Source: a virus. From it: a DNA stretch of 33,623 bases. Location: positions 1 through 33,623 of the IMG/VR virus record IMGVR_UViG_3300042924_003284, one strand, 5' to 3'. The notes under the pieces were generated by a model. The model was not told where the DNA came from and searched no databases. It saw only the letters and a list, made by a program, of their open reading frames with translations. Below are positions 1-7,612 of the stretch, piece by piece; position 1 is the stretch's first letter; each line of letters opens with the position of its first letter. Made by a program: the position numbers and the translations under genes.

Positions 1-1471
1 ACATCTTGACGCCGCGCCTTGCTTCTTCTTTGTTCGTGGTATCATCATCCGTGGCATACGCCAAGACCTGACTTGATTTGTAATTATCAAGAATGGTTAA
101 TTCGCTTCCATCAATGTCGCGGGTATTCAAGTCATACTTATTCGTGTCTTGAAAAAAGCCGTCAAAGGTTGTAAGGGTAATGGCTCCGCTTGCATTTGCC
201 CTGTATCTTACCGTATAATTGTCCTTTGGGTATGCGTACACCTGTTTGCTTAGTACGTCGGTTTCCCATGCAAGGTTAAAAATGGTTGTAAGGTCTGCAA
301 TAATATCCTTTACATACCAACTATTAGGTATAACGTATTGCAAATTTACCGTTTCGCCCTGTTCCAAACCTTCCTTTTGCGCCACCACGGACAAAGAACC
401 GTCGATGGTAAGGCTAAAGGTGACATTCTCGTACCTCAGCCGCATTTTAACCAAGTCACCTGCCACCAAGTCCCCCAGAAATTCAAGCGCAATGGAATCA
501 TTTAACGTGGTTTCATTGGTTAAATCGTACACGGAAACAACGTTGCCATTGACTTCAAAGAAAAGAATAAGTTCTGCAAATTGGTTTAAGTCACCAATAG
601 AAGCCGTTAAGGTAACGTTTAGCTCAGCGATTAATTCATACAACGCATTTATTGGCACGGTATAAACGCCGCCAGAGTAATTGCCTCCCGTGTCAAAGTT
701 GGGTGACGTGGTTTCATTTGTAAAGGCAATGTCAACCGTCCCGTAATCACCTGAGGAATAAACGAAGGATGAAGGCGAAGGATTGGAAGCCCTCATGTTT
801 ACAAAGTCTTTAATGTAATCAGCATCCAAGTTAAGCCCCATTGAAATAATCAAACGGCTGAAAGGATCGGTTTTGAAGATGCTGTTTAATTGGTATCCTT
901 TGTTTTGAAAAGCCTTTTCCAATATTTGCCAAATGAAAATGGCTGGCGTCAACTCATTGTCAACAATGTACGTTTCATTCTCCCACGCCTTCCATTTCAT
1001 CAAGATGAAACAATGTTCTGAAGTCAATGGATTGTAATTCGTTTTTACCGTTGCCGTGGATACGGTTATGTCTTGCCAGCCCAATGACCTTACTAAGATA
1101 TTACCCACGTCTGCGAACCAATCCGCGTTGTTCCCAATTAATGCAACCTTGTAATTATTCGCTTTGAAACCGTGGTTCATCGCGGTTAATTCGCCTGAAT
1201 CAAGTCGCGCTTTTCCCGTAAGAATTGGAACGCCATTTGCCTCCAGCCGTGCGGGTAACAACTTGTAAGCATTGGTGACAATGACATTTGGTGTTTCAAT
1301 GTTTTCAAAAATATCAATGTTCGTCTTTGTACCTGGTAAGGTTACATTCCTTTTCGAGTGCGCTCCCGATATATTACCAAGCTCAATGTTCTCAATCGAA
1401 TAATCAATCGTGACATTGACATCCTTTTGGTTTAAATCGACCTCTTGATTATTTATAAATAATTTTATCAT
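1..1471 (-). CDS. Tail/baseplate-like structural protein (3' end outside window)
   Basis: An open frame runs without a stop from an ATG at 1471 to the left edge, about 490 residues, so the C-terminus lies outside. It begins MIKLFINNQEVDLNQ and continues with short alternating hydrophobic segments typical of beta-rich virion proteins; there is no signal peptide or membrane segment. The start overlaps the stop of the upstream gene by four bases, which implies translational coupling. It follows neck-like and tail-like genes in the same leftward operon, so a distal-tail or baseplate role is inferred from position. I see no catalytic motif. The 148-codon frame on the other strand is a shadow of this gene. 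Confidence 0.75.
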   Translation of the reverse strand, partial: MIKLFINNQEVDLNQKDVNVTIDYSIENIELGNISGAHSKRNVTLPGTKTNIDIFENIETPNVIVTNAYKLLPARLEANGVPILTGKARLDSGELTAMNHGFKANNYKVALIGNNADWFADVGNILVRSLGWQDITVSTATVKTNYNPLTSEHCFILMKWKAWENETYIVDNELTPAIFIWQILEKAFQNKGYQLNSIFKTDPFSRLIISMGLNLDADYIKDFVNMRASNPSPSSFVYSSGDYGTVDIAFTNETTSPNFDTGGNYSGGVYTVPINALYELIAELNVTLTASIGDLNQFAELILFFEVNGNVVSVYDLTNETTLNDSIALEFLGDLVAGDLVKMRLRYENVTFSLTIDGSLSVVAQKEGLEQGETVNLQYVIPNSWYVKDIIADLTTIFNLAWETDVLSKQVYAYPKDNYTVRYRANASGAITLTTFDGFFQDTNKYDLNTRDIDGSELTILDNYKSSQVLAYATDDDTTNKEEARRGVKM

Positions 1472-2670
1472 AGCTGAGCCACTGGCGTATTTTGGTAAAT
1501 AATTTCAAACGTAACACCAATGTCGGTTGCCCTGTTGTTATCCGTGTTTATCTCCCCGTTAGCAATGGTTACATTAACATATTTACCATTTTCAATAATA
1601 TACACCTCAGGAGAATTAAACATTGTGGCAATGTACAAAGCATCCTCATGACTTACCGCCACCGTGACCGTCTTACTTTTGTTTGACCTTTGATTAACCT
1701 TAATCACATTTTTATCAAACGTATTTGCTTTTGGACTTGCGGCAATGTTCCACCGTTGCGCAAGGTTAATCGTATCCGCGTTGCTGGTTTGCTTATCAAT
1801 CATTAGTCCCATGAATTGATAACTTTCTGCGCCTCCATGTTTACCAAACCAATGAAGCTCAATATTATCGTCACAATTAGGGTAAATGTAAATCCTTTGC
1901 CTTTCGCTTAACCTTGTAAATGCTCCGTCGTATGAGCCAACAGAAACGTCGTAATAATCGTATAAATTTAGGTCGGTTGGAAAATTGCCAGCGTGAAAAA
2001 TTGCGCTGCTTCCAAATATATTTGATACGCCAACGGACAAAGAATATAAATCATTGTTTGCCGTGGAGTTTAAATTATCAACAATGGTAAGGGCTGAAGA
2101 TCCTGACTTTTCATAAAATTCAAATTGAGCCGCATTGGTGCCACGCCCAAGGTAACTTAAAAATATGTTACCCGATGAATTGCACTTAATAAAATCATTC
2201 CTTTGTGTCAGGAATAAGAAAGGATTTGCCGACGGTTGATAAAAATCTCCCATATCATATTCGCCATCGACAAACAATGAAGGCAAAACATACGCCGTGG
2301 TACTGCTTTGCGCTGCCGTGGATGTAACGACGAAGCCAGATGAATTAATCGTTTGATTAAACGCCGTGCAATACAATGATGAAATAACGTCGGTATTATT
2401 TGTAAGACTGAATCCGTAAAGGTTTCCGAAGAAACTTGTTTTGGCGTTTGTCTTTGGCGCAAGCTGAGTAATCAAGAACGATTGGACATTTGTGTCAAAC
2501 ACTGCCGAGGTTCCACTTGTTCCCGTTTGAGCCGCCAAGAAAGAACCTTCCAATGTTCCATCAAGGTAAACGTTAATTTGTTGCTGGATAACACCCGACG
2601 GTTCAATGGAGCGAAACGCCACGGGATAAAGGCTGCTTGAAATTGTATCAGGGTTTATCGTGTAACTCAT
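1468..2670 (-). CDS. Putative tail structural protein, 400 aa
   Basis: Encodes 400 residues starting MSYTINPDTISSSLYP, rich in Ser, Thr, Asn, aromatic residues and short beta-like stretches, with no membrane segment or enzyme motif. This composition suits an extracellular or virion protein. It starts four bases inside the end of the upstream 175-aa gene and its own stop overlaps the start of the next gene, so it is part of a tightly coupled operon. The position after the HK97-gp10-like and tail-completion-like genes suggests a tail tube, distal tail or baseplate component. The family is not recognised; function is inferred from context only. Confidence 0.7.
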   Translation of the reverse strand: MSYTINPDTISSSLYPVAFRSIEPSGVIQQQINVYLDGTLEGSFLAAQTGTSGTSAVFDTNVQSFLITQLAPKTNAKTSFFGNLYGFSLTNNTDVISSLYCTAFNQTINSSGFVVTSTAAQSSTTAYVLPSLFVDGEYDMGDFYQPSANPFLFLTQRNDFIKCNSSGNIFLSYLGRGTNAAQFEFYEKSGSSALTIVDNLNSTANNDLYSLSVGVSNIFGSSAIFHAGNFPTDLNLYDYYDVSVGSYDGAFTRLSERQRIYIYPNCDDNIELHWFGKHGGAESYQFMGLMIDKQTSNADTINLAQRWNIAASPKANTFDKNVIKVNQRSNKSKTVTVAVSHEDALYIATMFNSPEVYIIENGKYVNVTIANGEINTDNNRATDIGVTFEIIYQNTPVAQL

Positions 2671-3194
2671 CTATTAAGTATTGATTTGTAAAATGTTTCA
2701 ACGGTAATTATCATGCTTTGATAAATCGCCCTGTTTATCAAGTCAGCCATTTCAGCCTCCTTCTTATCCAACGCTTCTTCAATGAAGCCCGTGCGCTTTC
2801 CTGTTTTTGAATGCTTTTGACTTTTTATCGTTGGCATACCCTCTTTCTTGTGTTTACTTGCAATGGCGAAGGCAATGGACTTTGCTTCTTTGTCCGATGC
2901 GCCAAACCTTTGTTTAGCATATTTCATTAAGCCTTTAATATATTCGCTTTCCTTTCGTCCGCTGCCTGGGTAATAAGGAATTTTTGTTGAAGGTACGCCC
3001 TGGTTATTTATTGCCATGTAATCAGGAACAAAACCGTCAATGATAATCTTATCTGTTTCCATGCGTATAACCGTCTCCATGTTCTTAATGGCTGCGCCTG
3101 TCAAGTTATGTCCTTGCGCCTTCCATTCATTTGCCACGGCTTCAATTGCCATTTGCGCAATGTCATCAGCCAACCTTTGCAACTCGTCTAACAT
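2667..3194 (-). CDS. Neck/tail-completion-like protein (HK97 gp10-like size and position)
   Basis: A 175-aa protein whose N-terminus is a long amphipathic helix (MLDELQRLADDIAQMA), followed by a basic middle with a repeated Lys-Lys/Lys-Ser pattern (KHKKEGMPTIKSQKHSK) and another C-terminal helix. Length, charge and position just after the 151-aa gene resemble HK97 gp10-type head-tail joining proteins, but I cannot confirm the family by motif. It overlaps the upstream gene by seven bases and the downstream gene by four. An alternative is a minor tail assembly protein. Confidence 0.6.
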   Translation of the reverse strand: MLDELQRLADDIAQMAIEAVANEWKAQGHNLTGAAIKNMETVIRMETDKIIIDGFVPDYMAINNQGVPSTKIPYYPGSGRKESEYIKGLMKYAKQRFGASDKEAKSIAFAIASKHKKEGMPTIKSQKHSKTGKRTGFIEEALDKKEAEMADLINRAIYQSMIITVETFYKSILNR

Positions 3195-3643
3195 GATGAA
3201 ATAACATTTAAGTTGAACGTCGCCTGTACACTTATTAACCTTTGTATTGAGGAAAAACTATCCAATGTCATTTGAACCCCTTCGGCAATATTCCCAGCCT
3301 GCTTATTGGTATTTATCTGTAACATGAATTTCTCAGCCAACACGGTTAAGGCTGACCATTTTTCTATCTGAGTATCCTCGTTAACTGTTCCATCCTCATT
3401 GTAACCAAGCAAGTCGTCAAAGAACAAAGTAATTTGATACACGTCGCGGCGTGTTATCGGGTTGTTGATAAGCGTTGGCACGGCAAAGAAAACACGCGGG
3501 AATAAGTTTGTACTGTTTTCCCCCACGTCGTCGTAATCCTGTGACCGCGTCCGATCCGAAGCCCAACCGAAAGAAAACCCGTTTAGTCCTTGCGTTGCGT
3601 CCGTGGTACTTTTGAATAAGTCTGCGATTTCTAATAGTGTCAT
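3188..3643 (-). CDS. Putative tail terminator/completion protein
   Basis: A 151-aa acidic protein beginning MTLLEIADLFKSTTDATQG. It contains a central beta-type stretch (FPRVFFAVPTLINN, YQITLFFDD) and ends with a strand-like VQATFNLNVISSC. Size and location between the connector-like region and the gp10-like gene fit a tail-terminator or head-completion protein, an inference from synteny and not from a motif. The ATG overlaps the stop of the 61-aa gene by four bases, and its own end overlaps the following gene by seven bases. It has no enzyme signature. Confidence 0.55.
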   Translation of the reverse strand: MTLLEIADLFKSTTDATQGLNGFSFGWASDRTRSQDYDDVGENSTNLFPRVFFAVPTLINNPITRRDVYQITLFFDDLLGYNEDGTVNEDTQIEKWSALTVLAEKFMLQINTNKQAGNIAEGVQMTLDSFSSIQRLISVQATFNLNVISSC

Positions 3644-3825
3644 TTCTTTTGCTTTTGTATCTCATTGTAAAGATTATCCTCAGCCGCTTTGGACGCAAGG
3701 TATTGAAAGACCTCATATAAATTTGCCCTTTCGCTTGATTGTAAGGGCGTAAACCCTGCCAAGTTAAACAATCCGCACTCAGCTATTTTCTTAATAGTCA
3801 AGTACCAACCATATTTGTCATTCAA
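3640..3825 (-). CDS. Small protein, 61 aa, TTG start, coupled to the upstream gene
   Basis: Only a TTG (3825-3823) can start this frame; it overlaps the upstream TGA as TTGA, and no ATG occurs in the frame. The product (first residues MNDKYGWYLTIKKIAE) is helical and soluble, with no recognised domain. Its position directly after a 297-aa gene recalls paired tail-assembly chaperone genes (lambda G/GT), where the second frame is reached by frameshifting. The frame stays open upstream into the previous gene, so a shifted fusion is possible, but I see no clear slippery heptamer. Standalone translation by coupling is the simpler reading. Confidence 0.5.
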   Translation of the reverse strand: MNDKYGWYLTIKKIAECGLFNLAGFTPLQSSERANLYEVFQYLASKAAEDNLYNEIQKQKK

Positions 3826-4715
3826 TTGTCTTGAAGCTGCGGCATACTTTCCATCGCCTTGCGAAGCATAGAGGTCTGCAAATCGACTTGATAACTCTCG
3901 CTTAACTTCGTCAAAAAAAAACCAATCTCAAAGCCAACTTGTAAAGGCAATTTTAAAAAGTCAAGGCAATTCCTTTGAAAAACCTCGTCGCTATATGCTT
4001 CATCCTTTTTCCTGAGCAACACGGCGATAACATGAAGCAAGCCCAAGGCATTATTGTTTTCAATCGCCTTGCGTCCCTTGTCAAATTGGGCTGCCTCCGC
4101 GAATTCAAGTAACGTGGATTTTGCCATTAGCTTATCAGGAAGATAATACAAAGTGCCATTGAAGTCGTAAATCTGTTTGTATTTAAGTTCTTCGGGAACG
4201 CTAATCGCATTAAGGATCTTCGAGAACATAAAGGTTAAATATTTTAACTCCAGACTTTCGGCAACCTTGCCATAACAGGCATCTAAAGGAATGCCCGTGA
4301 AATAGTTTACCACCTTTGCCATGTACGGGTATTTTACCTGCGCCTCCCAAACCTCGTCCATGATTTCAAGGCACTTGTCCAATGCCTTTTGACTTGCGTT
4401 GAATTGGTCGATCAATGCTGGAAGGAAACGACGTACATTGTCTTTGACATTATCTGTCAAAAGGATTATTTCTAATTCTTGAACCACGTCCGTCGGCGTT
4501 GTTTTCAAGTCAATGCCCAACTTCTTTGCATACGGTTTGATTTTATCATACGCCGCGTTCATTTGCTTTTGCGCAACAAGGGCATCAAGTTCAACTTCTG
4601 GGTATTGAGGGAGAATAAACTTGTGAAAGTAAACGTATTGTTCCAATGTTATATCCGCTGCCGTCTCAGGATAAAAATACTTTGTATCGGAGTGGCTTAA
4701 ATGAAATTGTACCAT
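3822..4715 (-). CDS. Uncharacterised 297-aa phage protein in the head-tail region
   Basis: A 297-aa soluble, largely alpha-helical protein starting MVQFHLSHSDTKYF. The N-terminal third (ITLEQYVYFHKFILPQYPEV) and middle contain regularly spaced hydrophobic residues, but no nucleotide-binding or protease motif is visible. It starts in a TAATG overlap with the preceding small gene and is followed by the coupled 61-aa frame. Position between packaging genes and tail genes suggests a virion assembly factor, scaffold-like or tail-assembly chaperone. I do not recognise the family. Confidence 0.65.
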   Translation of the reverse strand: MVQFHLSHSDTKYFYPETAADITLEQYVYFHKFILPQYPEVELDALVAQKQMNAAYDKIKPYAKKLGIDLKTTPTDVVQELEIILLTDNVKDNVRRFLPALIDQFNASQKALDKCLEIMDEVWEAQVKYPYMAKVVNYFTGIPLDACYGKVAESLELKYLTFMFSKILNAISVPEELKYKQIYDFNGTLYYLPDKLMAKSTLLEFAEAAQFDKGRKAIENNNALGLLHVIAVLLRKKDEAYSDEVFQRNCLDFLKLPLQVGFEIGFFLTKLSESYQVDLQTSMLRKAMESMPQLQDN

Positions 4716-5011
4716 TATTTGCGTTTGCTTTTTCTTGTTGGTTCGGGAATGTTATCTGCGATGCTTGCGCTCGGTTCAATGTTTTTTGGCTTATCAACCA
4801 CTTGCGGCAATGCTTTTTCATGGCTTACAAGTGGCAATGACTCGGGGCGTTTTAATTCCCTGTGCCTTCCCGTGCCAGTCAAACGAACCGCCTTTTCAAG
4901 GTGCGAACGAAGGAGGAGAAGTTGTTTCCTTTTCATTGGGTGTTCCTGTATCTCTTTGGTTATCTCCTCGATTAAGTGAATGATGTAAACCGCCTTTTCG
5001 TTGTTTGTCAT
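4715..5011 (-). CDS. Small protein, 98 aa, last member of a tandem small-gene array
   Basis: Begins MTNNEKAVYIIHLIEEITKE, an amphipathic helix resembling the N-termini of the three preceding small genes (pattern K-x-K/E-A near the start, then hydrophobic heptads). It continues with a helix rich in Leu and Lys and a proline-rich, charged, probably disordered tail ending RKSKRK. It overlaps its neighbours by four bases upstream and one base downstream. The basic tail could bind nucleic acid or an acidic partner; that is conjecture. Function unknown. Confidence 0.6.
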   Translation of the reverse strand: MTNNEKAVYIIHLIEEITKEIQEHPMKRKQLLLLRSHLEKAVRLTGTGRHRELKRPESLPLVSHEKALPQVVDKPKNIEPSASIADNIPEPTRKSKRK

Positions 5012-5250
5012 TTCGTTATTATTTTCTTTAAATGCAATTCAACTTCGCACCAGTACGCCGTGTTTTCGTCAACGTCTGAGCCAAGTTGTCCGCAAATCGT
5101 TTGATTGTTGCTTATGATTATATCGGTCAAAAGCAAAGCTATTTTCTTTGCCTCAAGCCAACTGTCGTATTCACCCGTTACCACGTGCCTATAAGGCAAT
5201 GTGTCGTAAATTATCAAATGCAATTCCCTTGCCTTGTCCTGAGGCTTCAT
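5008..5250 (-). CDS. Small protein, 80 aa, tandem paralog family
   Basis: Starts MKPQDKARELHLIIYDTLPY, matching the MTPKEKAEEL-type start of the next two upstream genes in spacing and charge, and ends with an acidic YWCEVELHLKK motif equivalent to YYWEEVEHEIE and NYWKDVKQELE in the siblings. This shared head and tail indicate divergent tandem duplicates. It is a helical soluble protein of unknown function. Four-base overlaps at both ends place it in the same leftward operon as the terminase. Confidence 0.65.
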   Translation of the reverse strand: MKPQDKARELHLIIYDTLPYRHVVTGEYDSWLEAKKIALLLTDIIISNNQTICGQLGSDVDENTAYWCEVELHLKKIITK

Positions 5251-5474
5251 ATACTTTCTATTTCATGTTCAACTTCTTCCCAATAATAATATTCATCTTC
5301 GCTGCCTTCTACCTCAATGTTCCATTTTTCCTTCAACACCTCCCGTGCCGCAAACAAGGCGCTTTGCTTTGCAAGGATTGAAACAAGGATCTCCTGTCCA
5401 AGTTCGCCGCCGATGCTTTGAATAAGGTTGTAGTAATGATTAAATAATTCGTCTGCTTTTTCTTTCGGTGTCAT
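5247..5474 (-). CDS. Small protein, 75 aa, tandem paralog family
   Basis: Starts MTPKEKADELFNHYYNLIQS and ends with YYYWEEVEHEIESI. The N-terminal decapeptide is nearly identical to that of the gene immediately upstream (MTPKEKAEEL), while the middle differs, so these are diverged tandem copies. The product is predicted helical, acidic and soluble, with no membrane segment. Four-base overlaps at both ends imply coupled translation. No function can be assigned. Confidence 0.7.
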   Translation of the reverse strand: MTPKEKADELFNHYYNLIQSIGGELGQEILVSILAKQSALFAAREVLKEKWNIEVEGSEDEYYYWEEVEHEIESI

Positions 5475-5704
5475 AGGTTTTCAAGTTCTTGTTTTACGTC
5501 TTTCCAGTAATTAATGGAAGGGGATGTGTCGTGTGTAGTCGTTAAAAGATAATGGATTTTTATTAACTCATCCACGGCAACCAAGGCGTGTCCCTTTGCC
5601 TTTGACGAATCAACGTGTTCAACCCAGCCTTCTAATTCATAAAAGGTCATGATGTGTTCACTAAACTTATCAATTAATTCCTCTGCTTTTTCTTTTGGTG
5701 TCAT
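5471..5704 (-). CDS. Small protein, 77 aa, first member of tandem paralog family
   Basis: I place the start at the ATG at 5704, giving MTPKEKAEELIDKFSEHIMT, because it matches the start of the next paralog and lies just past the terminase stop. A longer frame from 5755 would add 17 residues inside the terminase gene and is less likely. The protein ends NYWKDVKQELENL, the same aromatic-acidic ending as its two siblings. Helical, soluble, unknown function. It overlaps the next gene by four bases. Confidence 0.7.
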   Translation of the reverse strand: MTPKEKAEELIDKFSEHIMTFYELEGWVEHVDSSKAKGHALVAVDELIKIHYLLTTTHDTSPSINYWKDVKQELENL

Positions 5705-5709
5705 GTGTT

Positions 5710-6939
5710 TTAATTGTGCGCAAGTGAATCCGAGCCTTGCATTAAACGAAGGCATGAATAGCGTAACCCGTCAATTCCATGGTTATCAGCGTCTAATGGC
5801 GTTGAACTCTTTTTATCATTCCAAATATAATTCCTTAATTCATGTTTCAAGTTATACGATTCCTCAGTGACCACGATGGTAAAATCAAGCATTCGTTTTA
5901 TTCCGTCAACCACGCTGCCCGCGTACTTTTCCGTTTTGTTTACATTGATACCATTTGACAAAAGCGCGTCAATCAAACGTGGCTCACTTGTATCAGCAAC
6001 AATCAAGGCATCGGTTTCAACCTCATTCCTTATCCTTGTAACAACCATGTCATAAGAAAGACTTTGTTCGTAAATAATTTCCTTCACATAAATCTTATTT
6101 GCCGTGGTATCAACCGCGACTTTAACCAATGCCAAGGGATCGGGATAAAAGCCGAAGTCAAGCCCGTAGGCAAAAGGCAAAGAGTTATCAAATTCGCCCT
6201 CCACCCAGTTTGGAAATATTACCCCTTGTTTCTTATCCAGCCATTTACCAAGAAACCTGTGCGCGTATGCCTCAGGTGACTTGCTTTTAATTGCCTCAAT
6301 CTTTGCAATATAATCCTTGCTTATGTTATGGTAATTATCTAAGTACGTGGTATGAATGTGGGTTATATCTGGGTGCGTGCTTATCGGTATCGAATGCCCG
6401 TCAATCGTCTCCATGCGGTGTGACTTTTCAAACCACCGTTTCCAAATCCAATGCTCCACGTCCTGCGGGTTCATGACAAGGATAACAAGGTTAGGCGTGT
6501 CAGGCATGCGAATACTTTCGTCGATTGTATCAAAGTCCTTTTCGCTTACAAACTCCTCAGCCTCGTCAACAATGAAAACATTTAACCCAGGTATCGATTT
6601 TAACTTTGCCGTTTGATTTCCGCTGCTTGTTTTTATTCCTGAAAAGATTATTTCACTCTTTGTCACCTTGTGACCAATTTGCGCGTTGGTCATATTGAAC
6701 TCGTCACCCACGCCAAGCAAATCAATCTTTTCCCTAAACTCAGGAATAACGGATATGTTAGCACTTGATAACGTGTACCGGGTAAAAAGAACCTTCCAAT
6801 TTTTGTAAGCTAATAACATATTACACGCCCAAAGCCCCACGGTGAAAGACTTTGCCGAACCACGCCCACCCGTAATTAGGAAGTAACGCGTTCGCGGTTG
6901 CCAAAGGGCTTGATATTTGTCACTGACTTTTATCTCCAT
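5710..6939 (-). CDS. terL: Terminase large subunit
   Basis: The ATP-driven motor and nuclease that packages DNA into proheads. At 409 aa it is of normal length for the Terminase_3 (PBSX-like) group. Visible motifs are Walker A GGRGSAKS (24-31), Walker B VFIVDEAEE (121-129), and the RNase-H-like nuclease acidic residues in GLDFG (about 259-263), LIVADTSEP (312-320) and DADNHGIDGLRYS (from 383). It starts one base after the DUF4406-like gene and is followed by the small paralog array. The packaging motor docks on the portal protein, whose gene is in the other leftward block, so the usual terL-portal adjacency is broken. Confidence 0.95.
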   Translation of the reverse strand: MEIKVSDKYQALWQPRTRYFLITGGRGSAKSFTVGLWACNMLLAYKNWKVLFTRYTLSSANISVIPEFREKIDLLGVGDEFNMTNAQIGHKVTKSEIIFSGIKTSSGNQTAKLKSIPGLNVFIVDEAEEFVSEKDFDTIDESIRMPDTPNLVILVMNPQDVEHWIWKRWFEKSHRMETIDGHSIPISTHPDITHIHTTYLDNYHNISKDYIAKIEAIKSKSPEAYAHRFLGKWLDKKQGVIFPNWVEGEFDNSLPFAYGLDFGFYPDPLALVKVAVDTTANKIYVKEIIYEQSLSYDMVVTRIRNEVETDALIVADTSEPRLIDALLSNGINVNKTEKYAGSVVDGIKRMLDFTIVVTEESYNLKHELRNYIWNDKKSSTPLDADNHGIDGLRYSCLRLMQGSDSLAHN

Positions 6940-7284
6940 TTATACTGATTCGTTCAACTCATTTGCCTCGTAAATAATTTCTAATCCATATTGCAAGGCA
7001 ACTTCATGCTCAATTTTACAACCTCTTGCATTCTCCCAGCCTTTTGCAAAATAAACAGTACTGCATTCGCTCATATATTCAAGTGACTTTGCTAAAAAAC
7101 ATACAGGTATTTGAACAACTCCTCTTGAAGTCATGGAATCTTTAGAATACCATTCATCTTTAAAGTAAGTATTTAAAGCCACTAAGTTTTCTTTTTTAGC
7201 GTATTCAAGAAACTTGTTTTGAGCGTTAGTAATTTGTTCCTCTGTTAAGCCATTCATTGGCTGACTAATCATTATTTTATTCAT
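6940..7284 (-). CDS. DUF4406 / nucleoside deoxyribosyltransferase-like protein
   Basis: A 114-aa protein with an opening IMISQPMNGLTEEQI and a later YFAKGWENARGCKIEHEVA. The start-of-domain signature and the aromatic-Lys-Gly-Trp plus acidic His-Glu motif are typical of DUF4406 proteins, which share the fold of nucleoside 2-deoxyribosyltransferases. It may act on nucleosides or sense nucleotides, but enzymatic activity is not established by sequence. It sits between the two terminase genes, overlapping the small subunit gene by eight bases. The DNA is markedly more AT-rich than the flanking terminase genes, suggesting later insertion. Confidence 0.75.
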   Translation of the reverse strand: MNKIMISQPMNGLTEEQITNAQNKFLEYAKKENLVALNTYFKDEWYSKDSMTSRGVVQIPVCFLAKSLEYMSECSTVYFAKGWENARGCKIEHEVALQYGLEIIYEANELNESV

Positions 7285-7591
7285 TATTATTATTTTCCTT
7301 TGTAAATATAATCGTTGGCACGGTGACCTTTTCCCCTTGCGTGGTTATGTCAATGTTTTGCTTTGCCTTGCCGTAAGCACGGTCAAGGAGCAACTGTGCC
7401 GCCTTGATATCACCCTTTGCCGCCTGTTCCCTGAGCTTCATGATAATTGCCTCCGCCGCCGTGATACCATCTTTCTCCTGCCCCATGACATTCGCCATAA
7501 TCAAGTCAAGGGCTGGGAGCTTCTTAGGGCGTCCGTTTTTATTTAACGTTTCCCCTTTCTTCATTTTTTTACCATCATGTGGAAAAGCCAT
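7277..7591 (-). CDS. terS: Putative terminase small subunit (DUF5681-like)
   Basis: A 104-aa basic protein that opens with a Lys/Gly-rich segment containing NKNGRPKKLPALDLI, a pattern common in DUF5681-type phage proteins next to the large terminase. A helical region follows (AAEAIIMKLREQAAKGD, LLLDRAYGKAKQNI). Small terminase subunits recognise pac/cos DNA and regulate the motor. Assignment rests on this motif plus position two genes before terL in the same operon. The low-complexity end (KENNNNE) overlaps the next gene by eight bases. Confidence 0.65.
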   Translation of the reverse strand: MAFPHDGKKMKKGETLNKNGRPKKLPALDLIMANVMGQEKDGITAAEAIIMKLREQAAKGDIKAAQLLLDRAYGKAKQNIDITTQGEKVTVPTIIFTKENNNNE

Positions 7592-7612
7592 GTCGTCTGT
7601 ATTTCGTCTGTT

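Noticed and set aside
219-665. A 148-codon rightward frame.
   Set aside because: It is antisense to the continuous tail-protein frame and has no leader or known motif.
1005-1015. The minus strand contains CATTGTTTCAT, the core of the RNA linker motif, as a possible third copy.
   Set aside because: It lies inside the coding frame of the left-edge tail gene and has no flanking hairpins, complementary loops or T tract, so it is probably chance.
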